Source: Coniella vitis (taxonomy: Eukaryota; Ascomycota; Sordariomycetes; Diaporthales; Schizoparmaceae). Taken from it: a stretch of DNA of 64,000 nucleotides. The first letter of the stretch is position 1, and every line of letters begins with the position of its first letter. Of the stretch, positions 1 through 11,273 are shown in pieces. A program made the position numbers and the translations under genes. Location: NCBI GenBank assembly GCA_011317545.1, contig WUJK01000007.1, forward strand, positions 2,542,001 to 2,606,000, written 5' to 3'. Below the pieces are notes generated by a model. It was given only the letters and a program-made list of their open reading frames with translations, did not search any database and had not been told where the DNA came from.

Positions 1-1756
1 TCTGGTGCATCATGAAGCTCTGGCCGTGCACCTTGAGAGAGAGCCACTCGGTGTCCCGGATCTGGATGGGCGTCGGGTTGACGACAAAGGAGCGGATGTG
101 GCGCTTGGCAGAAGGATCGTTGAATTTCTTTTGGATCGTGTAGTTGTGGAAGTTGTTGGTGCCCTTGTACATGTCGAGCGCGGCCTGCAGCTGCGCAATT
201 CGCTCAGGCGTGACGCGGTAGCGACGCTTGGCTGCGACGTATGCGGCCTTGATCTTCTTGAGGGCGATTTCGGCGGGCGTCGGTTGGTACTTGGTCTTGT
301 TGGGCGCTGCTTCGGTCGATTTCTCTGCGCTGGCTGCCTCTGCTGTTGCTTCGACACCCTCCATGGACTCTGTTCCCGGCGCGGGCTTGGGCTCGGCGCT
401 GTTATCCTCCTGGACGGCAGGTGTTGGGGTTTCGGTTTGGGTTTCGATGCCATTGGCTGCAGCTGCGGACGAGTCTTCGGTCTTGGATTTCTTGGCTGCT
501 GGCTCCTCTGCATCGTCTGCCTTTCGCTTCTTGTCTGCGCCGTCTTCCGGCTGCTGAGCGTTGTCTTCGACATCCTCGGAAGCATGCATCTTTTGGAGAA
601 CCTCTTCGCGCGTCTTTTCGTCCAGGTCGTTGAGAATAGGCTGGATGTCGTTCTTCTCTACCTCGTCCCAGTAGTCCTTGACATCGGCCCATGCCGCTTG
701 GCAGTCTTCCCACACACCCTTCTCCTTGGCCGCCTCGATGACTTTCTTTCCGAGGAAGGTCTGTGGGTGTGGTGGCAGGAGCGTATAGCTCGGCAGCAGA
801 TATTCATACCATCTCGAGTCACATGCCTGGTAGCAATTGAAGGCGTTGTTGGTCCGCTGGATTCCCCAGATGCGTATTTGCTCAGGCAGGTTGTCGTTGA
901 TCTTTTGCACAATATCGTCGTCGTCGACCGTGAGCTTCAAGGAAATAACGTTTCCCGCGGCGTGCACACCCTTATCGGTCCTTGCGCAGCGCACAAAGCT
1001 GGATTTTTTGGGATCGTCGGCATTCATCTTCTGGATGGCGCCAGCAGCAACAAAGGCAGCAAACAGGTCGCCCTCGATGGTCTTCTCGTCGTGGTTGATC
1101 TGCATGCCCTTGTAGCCGGTGCCGGCATAGCCAATCAGCACGGCGACCTTGCGCTTGGGTCGGCGATCCTCAGCGGCAATCTCCTCGGCCGAGAAGGGAA
1201 TGCTCATGTTGGAACCCTTTTGCTGCGCATCGCCGCTTGCGCCGTCGGCGGCAGGGGCGGCCTCGCCGCGGTTGTCACGGCGCTGTCGCTTCTGCTCGTG
1301 GAGGTGGCGGCGGTCTGTCTTTAGGCTGTGACCGTTTCTTGAATCTTGGTCAGTCCTCATCACTTTGGCAGGCTGTTTCTCAGTCGCAGGTCCCACACAA
1401 CGCGAAAGAATGAAGAGAAGAGAGGGGACCAAGAAGCAGAACAACAGAGTTACTATGAGAAAAAAAAGACCTGTGGCTTACCTCGAGTCACCGCGATCAC
1501 CGCCGCCGCCACGCCCACCGCGCCCGCCTCCCCGACCGCCTCGCCCACCTCTGCCCTTGTGACGCTGGCCGCGGCCATTGTCGCGACCGCGCTTGTGCTC
1601 TGCAGACTGCCCATTGCCCTCGTGAGTCGTGGATGCCTCAGCTGCTGGACCTGCTGCGCCCGAGCTACTGCTGGTTGCTGCAGCAGCCGCGGGTGCGGGA
1701 GCTGGGACGGTTGCAGGCGCAGAGCCGCTGCTGGGAGCTTGTGCAGGTTCTGCCAT
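1..1756 (-). CDS. PUS1: tRNA pseudouridine synthase 1, partial (3' end beyond window)
   Basis: This is a TruA-family pseudouridine synthase, which isomerises uridine to pseudouridine in tRNAs (and some other RNAs). Exons are complement(<1..1325) and complement(1482..1756), with a 156-nt intron (donor GTAAGC, acceptor CACAG) that restores the frame. The start is ATG at 1756. About 533 residues are visible. Residues 1-90 are Ala/Pro/Ser-rich and then RGG/RG-rich, probably an RNA-contacting tail. The catalytic segment begins near residue 150 (KRKVAVLIGYAGTGYKGMQ) and contains ARTDKGVHA with the catalytic Asp at about 209. A long acidic, Lys/Ala-rich insert separates the two halves of the catalytic fold, as is common in fungal Pus1. 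The last visible part (FHNYTIQKKF, then RSFVVNPTPI) belongs to the C-terminal half of the fold. The family call is firm. Pus1 rather than Pus2 is inferred from the overall build. Confidence 0.9.
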
Positions 1757-1960
1757 GGTTGTGTTGGCGGTCGCATGCCACTTTTCTATTTTCTTTCCCT
1801 CCCACTTGCTCTGGTGAACCGTTTTCTGGGCGAGACTTTTTTGGGAGGGGGGTCTTTTTTTGGGGCGAGTCTGGGGGAAAGGCATGTTTTGCGCTAAGCC
1901 GCAGTACATAGTACGTCAAAGTGTGGCTTGTGTTTCTGTGGCGTTGCTGCAGGGTCCTTG

Positions 1961-1989
1961 GGTACCAAGGTACCAAGGTACCGAGGTAC
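1961..1989. repeat. Short tandem GGTACC repeat
   Basis: Three to four copies of an 8-bp unit (GGTACCAA) run in tandem about 205 bp upstream of the PUS1 start codon. Each unit is centred on a KpnI-type palindrome. Isolated GGTACC/AGGTACCT elements recur near 36170 and 36305. Function is unknown; a promoter-proximal role is possible. Confidence 0.6.
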
Positions 1990-2529
1990 TGTACGGGTAT
2001 AGATTGATGAAGTTACAATGAGGACCATCATCAACAGTGAAGATTGTAAGCATAGACTGCTGCTCTACACCGGGTTACTCTTGAATAACCGAGTACAATC
2101 AACTGACAAAAAGACGATTGGTCAATGCGGTCGACGAACAATGTGATATCAGTACGGTGACAGTTAAAAACCTGAAGCTGGAATATACAGACGTGTAATT
2201 CGCATAACATGCTATGGTTTTAAGATAGATGCTCACTGTAGTAATGAATGGCCAATTTAGTATTATCTGCACGAATTTCTTGATAGGGCCGTAATCAACC
2301 AATATAAGGTTGGGGACTTGTCACAATCGTGGCACCGGACGCATTACTCAAATACTCATTTCAGCAAGGGATGCCCACAAGATAACGATAGTCTTATAAG
2401 AAAAGAGTCGAACCAATTTATATGATGATTATTCCATGGCTGATTTCCGCAGCCTCTAGAGTAAGGACCACATCTCCAAGCAAAGTTGAAATAGGACCAG
2501 CGAAGTTCGCTGCCGAAGAAGATACAAAA

Positions 2530-2641
2530 AGAAGAAGAAGAAGATACAAAAAGAAGAAGAAGAAGAAGAAGAAGAAGAAGAAGAAGAAGAAGAAGAAGAA
2601 GAAGAAGAAGAAGAAGAAGAAGAAGAAGAAGAAGAAGAAGA
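2530..2641. repeat. GAA/AAG trinucleotide microsatellite
   Basis: About 110 bp of almost pure homopurine GAA repeats, interrupted once near the left end by a GATAC break. On one strand it reads as poly-Lys and on the other as poly-Ser/Phe, but no gene surrounds it. A purine-pyrimidine mirror repeat of this length can form triplex DNA. Confidence 0.95.
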
Positions 2642-4407
2642 CAATTAGAGAAATGTGATAGGCTTGGCTAAGGATCTGGACTCGGCCTTGGAGCAGAACC
2701 AAAACCTCTTAACAGGAATTGACTTGACCACTCATGGCTGCTAATACTGGAGACGAATTCTTGTTGCAGTATGTCCTGGGCCTACCGACATGATACTCAA
2801 AAATAGGTGTCCCAGCTTCAATTTAGCAAGAATGCTGGGGATTCAGTGCGCAATCCTCTTCACCTGCATCAGCTCTCGTAGGCTGTGTTTTCAAGATTGC
2901 TTCTGACATGATTGCAGATGTGATTACAAAGTCCTGATGAGGGGACTGGAGGCTTGTGAAAACAAGTGACTATCACCGAGGTCTCATAAACTGGACATGT
3001 GAACCATTGTAGATTGACTTGTTCAACTGGTTTGACCAATATGCTTACCGAATGGGTCTGGAATGATGCTCTTATGAACGTGCGCCGTGTGCTTGTCAAG
3101 CATAGTCGGATTGTATAATATTCTTCCGTCACTGGGTGCATAAGTTCTCACATGATCTACCGGTTTGTTTTCTATACATCCCACCCTTACAATGGTGTCA
3201 TTCCTACAGCCCTCAAGAGCCTCGGTCACTGCGCAAGAGTCGTGACTCCTTGTGGTATTGGTAAAAGTGAATCATGAAGGATGCTTATATGCCATATAAA
3301 AGTATAGATTGCCCGGATTTTGGGTAAATAGGCGGTGTAGTCCATGGAGGATGTAGCTGTAAGCACGACCGGACCGTCCGTCCTGTTTGGGCACTCCGAC
3401 TGTGGCAAAGGGGGGGCACAAAGTATCGTCGAGCCTATGTGAATCTCGAAGATGTTGATATGTACTAACAAAAGAGAATCAGTACTCGGAGGCTGCAGTG
3501 GTAAATCAATGATGGGACTCGATGGTATGTCCGTTCTCATCCTCGAACACTGCCCGGCGGCTTGGGAGTGAGAACGGAATTCTGTTTTGCCATCACTCAC
3601 AAACCGACGTTGATCCTTCGAGAACTATACTCTGAGAAGAGCATGTCTTTGTGGTATTTGAATTGATATTGTCTTCACTATTGCTTGTTTCCCATGCGCT
3701 GCTCCATGCTGCTCTGCCTTTACCGTGCCTTGTAACTTGTTAGAGATGTACCACGAAGCAATGTGTGGAAATATATACCCAGGGAATCAGAATGTATTCA
3801 GCACTTATCCTATGCAGAAAACAAGACCCACCAACCAACTAGTCGCCGGAAAAGACGCCGGTTCCGCCGACGACGGGCACGCGTGCGGTTTAAGTTTACG
3901 GACTCCTCCGTCCTCCGGCTTCCGCAGAGGGGCTCTCGAAAATTTTCGACTCTCGAGCTCTCCAATACTCATCTGCGCCTCTGTTTTTCTTGGAAGCTTG
4001 GCGTAACATCGCGGGGGATTTCTGCTTCTCAGCCAGTCACGCACCCAAGTGTCTACTATTATTCACCCTTGGAGATAAGAAATCAACTAAAACCAAGGCT
4101 TATCACCACACGTATACTTTATATGCGGGCACTGTACGCTTGCATCCATAAGAAAGCAACGCGTCGTAAACACTGGTCGCCAGACCCCTCGCCTATGCTG
4201 CTTTTTTCTATTTATTCTTGTCTCACAAAGAGGTCCTGGTGAGCTACAAGTCTTATGTCGTTTGAATCTGGAGGTTCCAGAGGACGAAAAGAAATAGCTC
4301 GCTCAGCAATATATGCGTCTCCGCCTGTTTCTTGGGACCTTGCCACACCTCCTTTGCTCGCCCTTGCTCCTCCCAAACAAAACCACCCTTCTACAAGGTC
4401 GGGCACA

Positions 4408-5738
4408 ATGGCCCGCTTTGCCGATGCCATCACCGGCTGCACCCTGCCTCTTCCGCCCGCTCTCCGCGCTCTCCCGCGCGCCGTAATCTGGCAGATCCTC
4501 GCGCTCATCGCCGTCAACCTCGTCGTCTGGGCCGCCATAGGCGTCGTCCTGCGCTTCTTCCCAGCCCTCATATCGTCCGCTGTGCTGTCCTACACCCTGG
4601 GCCTCCGCCATGCGCTCGACGCAGACCACATTAGCGCAATCGACCTCATGACGCGGCGCCTGATCGCCGCCGGCCAGCGGCCCGTGAGCGTCGGCACGTG
4701 GTTCAGTCTCGGCCACTCGACGGTGGTTGTCGTGACGTGCGTCGTGGTCGCTGCCACGAGCGGGGCGCTGCGCGAGCGCTTCGACGGGTTCGAGAGGGTC
4801 GGGAACATCGTGGGCACGAGCGTGAGCGCGGCCTTCTTGCTGATCCTGTGCGCGGGCAACGCATGGGTCCTGTACAAGCTGGTCGCGAGGCTGCGACAGG
4901 TTTTGCACGCGCAGCGGCTTGCGAGGGCGGATGCCGCAGCCGATGCCGCAGCCGCAGCCGTGGCTGGGGCCGAGGCCGAGGAGGACAGCGTGGCGCAGCT
5001 GAGTCTGGAGGGCGTGGGGTTCTTGGCTACCGTGTTCCGCAGGCTGTTTCGGCTTGTGGATCGCCCGTGGAAGATGTATCCCCTGGGCGTCATGTTTGGC
5101 TTGGGGTTTGACACGAGCTCTGAGATTGCGATTCTGGGGATTGCCAGTGTGCAGGGCGCGTCGGGGACGAGTCTGTGGCTTATTCTGATATTTCCCGTCT
5201 TGTTTACTGGTACGTCTCTTCTTCTCCTTCTTGTTGTTGTTGTTGTCGCCATGGCAAAGTGGTGCGTTGGCTGATATTATGGACAGCTGGCATGTGTCTC
5301 CTCGACACAACGGATGGCGCCCTCATGATGGCCTTGTACACCTCCAAGGCCTTTGCAAGAGACCACGTCGCCATCCTGTACTACTCTGTGGTGTTGACGG
5401 GCATCACCATTGCCGTCTCGGCCTTCATCGGCGTGATCCAGCTCTTGACGCTGGTGCTCAACGTCGCGGAGCCGACGGGCACTTTCTGGGATGGCGTGGC
5501 GGCCATAGGCAATCACTTTGAGGTTATCGGTGGCAGTATATGTGGTCTTTTCCTCGTCGTCGGCCTCGGGTCCGTGCTGGTGTACAAGCCTTGGAGGCGG
5601 CGGATGGATCGAAGGGGGCTTCCTCCGACTGCCCAGGAGACGTCTGGTGAAGATGCTGAGGCTGGCGGCGTCGAGAGGTCAGCGTGTTCTAGCGTTTTGG
5701 GGTCGGGGGAACGGATGAGGTTGTCGTCGTCCAGGTGA
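4408..5738 (+). CDS. High-affinity nickel/cobalt transporter (NiCoT family)
   Basis: A plasma-membrane Ni2+/Co2+ permease of the HoxN/NixA/Nic1 family. In fungi these supply nickel, chiefly for urease. CDS is join(4408..5209, 5287..5738), 417 aa, with a 77-nt intron (donor GTACGT). The ATG at 4408 sits in a good context (CACAATGG); an in-frame ATG at 4255 would add a tail unlike the family. The TM2 signature RHALDADHI lies at residues 67-75, and its His and Asp residues are the known metal-path ligands. It is followed by FSLGHSTVVVV, then GLGFDTSSEIA, and after the intron LLDTTDGALMM. These are the four NiCoT signatures in the expected order. About eight membrane segments are present, with a charged Ala-rich cytosolic loop around residues 175-200. 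The tail is hydrophilic. The gene converges with the CFEM-like gene, whose stop is only 95 bp away. Confidence 0.93.
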
Positions 5739-5832
5739 ATGGTGAATTGCACGGAGTAGATTGCATCTTGTTCTTTTTTTCTTTATCTTTTGGAGAGGAA
5801 ATGAGCTCTTTTGCCATGAATTTTCTTCAGCT

Positions 5833-7101
5833 TCAGATGGGAGATCTCGCCATGTTGATGGTGCTGATCCATCTCTGCACCCTCGTATCCAACGTGGTTC
5901 GCACTCTCGCCCTCGACCGCGTGGAAGGCGACGCCTTGGAATCGGCATCATGGAACCGTGCATCACCCGCAAGCTCAAAAGGCGCTTCCTGGTTGAAGCC
6001 AGGAGTACCTGACCGGCCCGGGCCCCCAGCATGGGATGCTGTCACTTGGGGCAGCGCCATTGGGAGATGATGTTGTCCCACTGGCCGGATCGGGCTGTAT
6101 CCGTTCTTGTCGATGCTGGAAGACGGCGTGGCTGACAGCGGCGACGGAGACCACGGCTCGGCAGTTCCACCATCGCCAGGCCGTGGTCCGCGGAGCGTCA
6201 ACGCGATGACTCGCTGGCCATCATCTGGCGGCGGTTGGTGGTGCTGCTGCCCTGGAGGCTCGTCAGGCGAGTGGCGCACTTGGTTTTCGACGGTCGATGG
6301 GTCGAAATGGACCTCTTCCTGGTGGTGGATCGCACTGGCCGCCGATCGTGCAGCAGCCTTCTCGTCTTCTATCGTCGGGTTGTCCAAGCCCTTGTTGGCT
6401 GTGGCCAAGTTTTCCGTGTCGATGGACAGCTTCATATCCCCGCCTTTGAGTCCATCCCCTCGCCAGTCCTGCAATCTCGACACAGCCGCAGCAGCAGCAG
6501 CAGCAGCAGCACGAGACATCTTCCTCCTCCTATACAAAACGTACAACAGGGCGATGACCCCACTAGCAGCCAGCAGAACCGCAAAGCTCATCACAATCGC
6601 AGCCATCATGCCTGGCAACGAGTCACCAGGCCTGCCGTTGCCGTTGCCCTGTCCTCCTTGCGCAGTGACCGTCTCCCCCCCCGTCATCATCGCAGACGAC
6701 GAGCTCTCCACGGGGCCCGTCTCGGTCGTGCCCAGCAGGGCATCCTGGAACTCGCTCCGGGACACGCTCAGCGGCGTCGCCGTGTCGAGGCAGTTCTCGT
6801 CCATGAGGTCGTAGACCTGCGTCGCGTAGAGCTCGTCGTCGGTCGCGTCGTCGCCGCCGAGGCACGTGGCTGTGGCGAGCACAAAGTTCCCACTGTTGCT
6901 GCACAGGCAGTCGTTTTCATCGTAGACTGTCTGGCTGCTGCTGCAGCCCGAGGCGGAGGCGGCTTGGGATAGGCAAGGCTGGGTCGGGGAGGGGTAGGCG
7001 GAGAAGTCGACGGCAACAGAGCAGGAGGTGGGAGGGATGAGGGATAGGCTCAGGGAGAGAGGGAGGAGCGTTGAGGCGGTGGTGCGGGTGATGCGCCTCA
7101 T
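5833..7101 (-). CDS. CFEM-like single-pass membrane protein
   Basis: 422 aa, single exon, ATG at 7101. A signal peptide (residues 1 to about 27, rich in Leu/Ser) is followed by a compact Cys-rich domain with Cys at 27, 43, 53, 65, 67, 80 and 104. It includes the spaced DCLC...F...L...C pattern typical of CFEM domains, which bind heme or iron at fungal surfaces. Seven Cys are seen rather than the canonical eight, so this is a variant CFEM. A Ser/Gly/Thr linker precedes one transmembrane helix (about 165-189) with an RRRK stop-transfer. About 230 residues of low-complexity cytosolic tail follow, starting with poly-Ala. This layout is seen in fungal surface sensors and in CFEM proteins anchored by a helix rather than GPI. 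Role unknown: iron/heme handling or sensing is inferred from the domain. Immediately upstream is an A14-G13 tract. Confidence 0.75.
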   Translation of the reverse strand: MRRITRTTASTLLPLSLSLSLIPPTSCSVAVDFSAYPSPTQPCLSQAASASGCSSSQTVYDENDCLCSNSGNFVLATATCLGGDDATDDELYATQVYDLMDENCLDTATPLSVSRSEFQDALLGTTETGPVESSSSAMMTGGETVTAQGGQGNGNGRPGDSLPGMMAAIVMSFAVLLAASGVIALLYVLYRRRKMSRAAAAAAAAAVSRLQDWRGDGLKGGDMKLSIDTENLATANKGLDNPTIEDEKAAARSAASAIHHQEEVHFDPSTVENQVRHSPDEPPGQQHHQPPPDDGQRVIALTLRGPRPGDGGTAEPWSPSPLSATPSSSIDKNGYSPIRPVGQHHLPMALPQVTASHAGGPGRSGTPGFNQEAPFELAGDARFHDADSKASPSTRSRARVRTTLDTRVQRWISTINMARSPI

Positions 7102-7155
7102 TGTTAGACTTGGATTGGAGGATGCTGGGTTATTTCCTCACCGCAATCGATGTTG

Positions 7156-7182
7156 AAAAAAAAAAAAAAGGGGGGGGGGGGG
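7156..7182. repeat. Poly(A)14-poly(G)13 tract upstream of the CFEM-like gene
   Basis: A run of 14 A followed by 13 G on the plus strand, so C13-T14 in the gene's sense, ending 54 bp upstream of the ATG at 7101. It lies in the likely 5' UTR or core promoter. Such homopurine tracts are length-unstable and can adopt non-B structures. Confidence 0.9.
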
Positions 7183-7666
7183 CACAGGACTTTCGGGTTT
7201 GTTGGTTCTTCGTCTAGCTCATAAAAAGAGGGCAGGTCGAGAAGTCAACGGAGGAAGCTCGTCGTCAAACTGTACCAAGGAATCCTATCGAGAAGGAAAA
7301 AGTCGAGAAACACTGGCGACCTCGATCATCGTCACAGCCCAACCGCCGACTGCAGGTAGCTGATCAGATCCACGATGATCACAGGCAAAAAGAACCAGAC
7401 GCGCATCGAAGAATCGGGAGCGCCAAACCGATCTAAAATCTCGAACATGGGGCCTTGGGACTCGGCCAGCCGTAGCTACAGACGAGACGCAGCACAACTC
7501 ACTCACTGTTCCGTTTCGATTTCTGCGAAGTCGGCTGCCGGAGCGTGAGACGTCTCCATCCTTCTGCTCTGCGATTGGCACAGAAAAGTGACACTCGGCC
7601 AAGCCTCGATGTCGCGCAGACACGGCAGTGCAGTACTGATTGGGCAGACAGCGATACTTGGGATGA

Positions 7667-7670
<4 letters not shown>

Positions 7671-7699
<29 letters not shown>
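7671..7699. repeat. (CT)n microsatellite
   Basis: About 14 uninterrupted CT units in the gene-free region downstream-distal of the CFEM-like gene promoter. No associated gene. Confidence 0.95.
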
Positions 7700-7703
<4 letters not shown>

Positions 7704-10700
7704 GGTTCCATTCAGGGCTGTTACGTACTGGTGCTCATGGACTACGTTTGTATTCACTAAGGCTTGAACAAGATCAGCTCAAGACAGGATCGTGAACACA
7801 AAACTGTGTGGTTAGGCAGGATCCTACATTTTACTGTTGTGGTGATGATCTGTAATCGCCATGAACTGAATTGGGATCACAAAGCCAGCCACGCATAGCT
7901 GCGTTGTGGGCCACAAGTTTGTTCGATTTTCCTTCTGTGGTGTTCCACGCATTCATCTGGTCTGATCTTGTCAAGACAACTACGCGGCAAAGTGTGTTAC
8001 GGAAAGCCGCTCGTACGATCACACAGAGACGCACAGCAGGAATGTCGACGGGGGATAACCTGGTTATCATCTACCATAGTAGTTTCTCTTCTCAGGGATG
8101 CCGCCCTGCGTACATAGTATTGCCTCGGCAGTTTCGAAGGCTCACGGAGATGCGAGACGCGATCCAGCGTGCTTGAATCTGGGAGCCGCGCCCACGTTTT
8201 CCTGTATCAAAATGAGTGCCTCTTGGTGTTTCTCTGGGAGAGCTCAAGTCGTTTCTGTAAATACATTGGTTATCGAGTTTGTGACAAGGCCAGAGCCTTT
8301 AACATCCGTCCAACAGATTTGGTTACCAGTATTGTGAGCAGAGCCACGACATGTTTTATTTGCAGGCCATAACGCAAACATAGTGGAAGCCGGCTGAAGC
8401 ATGGTAATGACATTGCAGGCGGGCTACGTACAAACCGCAGGCCAGGACATGCGTCACTGCACAAGTGAGGTGGTAGATGCGTGGTCATTACTCAAGATGA
8501 CTTTTTCGTATGACATGGACAGCCCATTCGCTTCATCACTAAAAGGGAACTAACAAATTATCAGCATCGAGCGGCCATTCCATTGGACGATGGCATGTTG
8601 TAGAATCTTCAGGGCAGCACTTGGCTTACGTCTTGCCGGAGCAAAGCGCTCAACCAAGACCTACGTTTATGGTTTGGCTGACAGATTAGGGGCAGTTCGC
8701 TTTGTCAGAAGGACGGGGATAATTCGGAACAGTTCCCCCCAATGTGAGGCAACACGATGTCTAGAAATAAACCCCGTAGCCGGTCGGTGTCAGCAGCCCT
8801 ATCGTTCCTTTTTCCGGCCTTCCCACGGGCCCAAGGGAACGAGCTACTATGTAGGGCAAAGGAACCGGCCATTGTGATACTGCGGTGGTGATCCTTACCC
8901 CGGATTCTGTGCTTATCTTTGGAATAGGACCTGGCAAACGGGCATCCATTGCCTATATAGCGCAGTAGTGTGTTATGGACAACTTGACAAGCACGGCGAA
9001 CGACGAGACAGCCAATGGCAGTGCATGGGCGAATGCTCAGGCTGTTGCTGTCCACTCTTCCCGTCATGTACAAACTGACAAGGTCAGGACACGGACAAAA
9101 ACTTAAAAAAGAAGGCCGCTCATTCTCCGGGGGGGCCGAGCCACTAGAAACAAGGTAGCGCTGTTTTGGAGTTTTGTTCTCCCTTGTAAGTGAACCTGAG
9201 CCTCGGCGGGTGGGCGTCTATCTTTTTTGGGTCGAGCCAGCTTCTTGCTGCCGATCCCAAGACGATAATCAGGACATGTGCACAGCAAGCAAGAGTACAG
9301 GATAGACTGACTGATAAGTGTGCGTGTATGACCCTTGGCCCAACATGGCGTGCTCACCATGAATGTGTTTTGCCCAGCAAAGATGATGGGCCATCCACGA
9401 TAACTCGTACAATAGCGCATCCTTCCGTAGGCTTCAAGGAAATGTGCAAGACGTACAAGATTGGTAACATTGGCACCAGTGCCAGGACGGGCTTTGTCCG
9501 TCCAGCCTTGTTTGATACTGTATAGCTACAGGCGCGATGACAGCCCGAAGACGCGAGAGTTGGACGGACGGGCCTGTGTTTTTCCTGTAAGCACACCGTC
9601 CAGAGAATGTCAGCGCAACGTAGCACTGAGGCTGTGGCCAGAGGGGACAAGATGCAGGATCTATGTACACCATATACACACGGGGTTAGAGGATATTTGA
9701 GAGCCTGGTTCGAGGTATGCATAGCACAATCCCGTCCGAGACGCAGCGACACTTGGCTGTCAGGCTCGCCATTCGGTTGTGCTGGAATTGGCCAATGCCT
9801 TTTCTTTCCCACCACCACCACCACCACCACCGTCAGCAAATTGGCCCGGCAGTCGACATGCCACCTCGCAAACCAGCACCTCTCTCCATGATCATCAAGC
9901 CAGTCCTTCATCCGGGCTTCTTGACCTGGGCAGGCCTCAACAGACCAGATGCAGATCGCCAACCCGGCGTTTCAGCGCAGTAGCCGCTCTGGCGCCTCAC
10001 TTTGTCTTTGCTGCCCTCGCCCCGGAATTCGCAATGCACCTGCATAAGCCGTGACACCCCCACCTAAAGATAAGAACCAGATCGCTAGCTGATCTATGCC
10101 CAGTGTGGAGGGATGTCAGGGGTATCGAGGCCCCAGCAGACCAAGCTGGGACAACGCGAGCCCGCGCTGACAGGATGTAGATGCTATACGATGGCATATA
10201 TAGTAAGCCCGGACGCGTCGCTGCAGGGTCTTTGTTTCTTTCCCGCTATCAGGCACAGCCAGAGGTACGGCGCCAGTACTTGGGAGAGACCTTGGGAGGT
10301 ACATGCGTGGCACTGCGCTGTCAGTGTCGACTCTTTCTCCCGCTCGTCCCGAAAACTGACCGACTCTTTTACCCGATCGACAAGAGCCGGGCCACGACTG
10401 CGCCCGGCGGGCTGGGGGGGCTTTGCTTTTTGTTTCCCCAGCGTATCGCGGTTCCACCGCCCGGAACATCTCCCCCTTATCCGCGCTTCTAGAAGGGCGT
10501 CCTGTCTCGCAGCGCCAGTCCCGAGCGAAGTCTTGTTCTCCAGAAAAGACGGGTCCCTTGTTTCTTCTTTTACTCTCTTTTCCCTCCCTCTCGCCCTTGG
10601 GTTTGCCACTATCTTACGTCCCATGCTTGTACTGTGTATACATTTTGTGATTCCAAAGCACGATTTACATACCATGTACACCAGTCATCCAGCCGTAATC

Positions 10701-11246
10701 ACACGCACCACCCGGAAGATGGCCATGCCAGACACTGGCAACTAGTCTCGCCATGTTGCACACCATGTGCGGTTTCTGGTGTCGACGACGACAGGCTGCC
10801 AAGTGTCCACCTGGCAAGCTTGCTATTCTCTGTTGAACCCAAAACCACCATGCCCAATCCCACACCACCAAACGCAGCCCCAGAGTCAGCGTTGGATTTT
10901 TGGGGTCCCCGCAGACATCGTGTTGAGCCTCAAGTGGTCTGCGGGGGGCCCATCGGCTTCTCGTGTCCAGGCCCATGCATGCACGCATGCACGCACGCCC
11001 GCCCGCGAGGATGCTCTTTGGGCCGGCGAGGTTGGGAATGGAACCACGATCACTTGGCGTCTTGGGCCGGCTCTGGAAATCAAGGGTTTTTCTTTTCTTT
11101 TGGGCCAGAGCCTGCCTTGCCTGCCTTTGCCATCCACTGACAGCCTGCTTGGACGTGGATTCGACCAGAGGAGCGCTCTGATATGCTCGTTCTTGGGTAG
11201 GTTTATGGATGAACTCACACCCTCTGGTGTGAAGAGAGCTTTGATA

Positions 11247-11273
11247 TCTCTCTCTCTCTCTCTCTCTCTCTCT
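11247..11273. repeat. (TC)n microsatellite
   Basis: About 13 TC units followed by TATAATGA, roughly 970 bp upstream of the calpain start codon. Confidence 0.95.

Larger units (their letters stand above)
1757..4407. other. Intergenic region between PUS1 and the nickel transporter
   Basis: No convincing gene is seen; open frames are short and lack recognisable domains. The stretch holds a GGTACC-type tandem repeat (1961-1989), a long GAA/AAG microsatellite (2530-2641), one copy of the dispersed GTACATAGTAC motif (1904-1914), and a perfect 14-bp palindrome (3936-3949, centre AATT) about 460 bp upstream of the transporter start. The pyrimidine-rich sequence at 4320-4400 is probably the transporter leader. 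Confidence 0.6.

Noticed and set aside
5..1324. 439-codon plus-strand frame opposite PUS1
   Set aside because: The minus strand carries the conserved pseudouridine synthase motif with a valid intron; the plus frame is its complement.
2422..2658. Lys-rich or Ser/Phe-rich open frames over the GAA tract
   Set aside because: Produced entirely by the microsatellite.
9354..9962. 202-codon minus-strand frame in the 7.1-12.2 kb gap
   Set aside because: It includes a poly-Val run from a CAC microsatellite, has no domain, and overlaps competing frames on the other strand.
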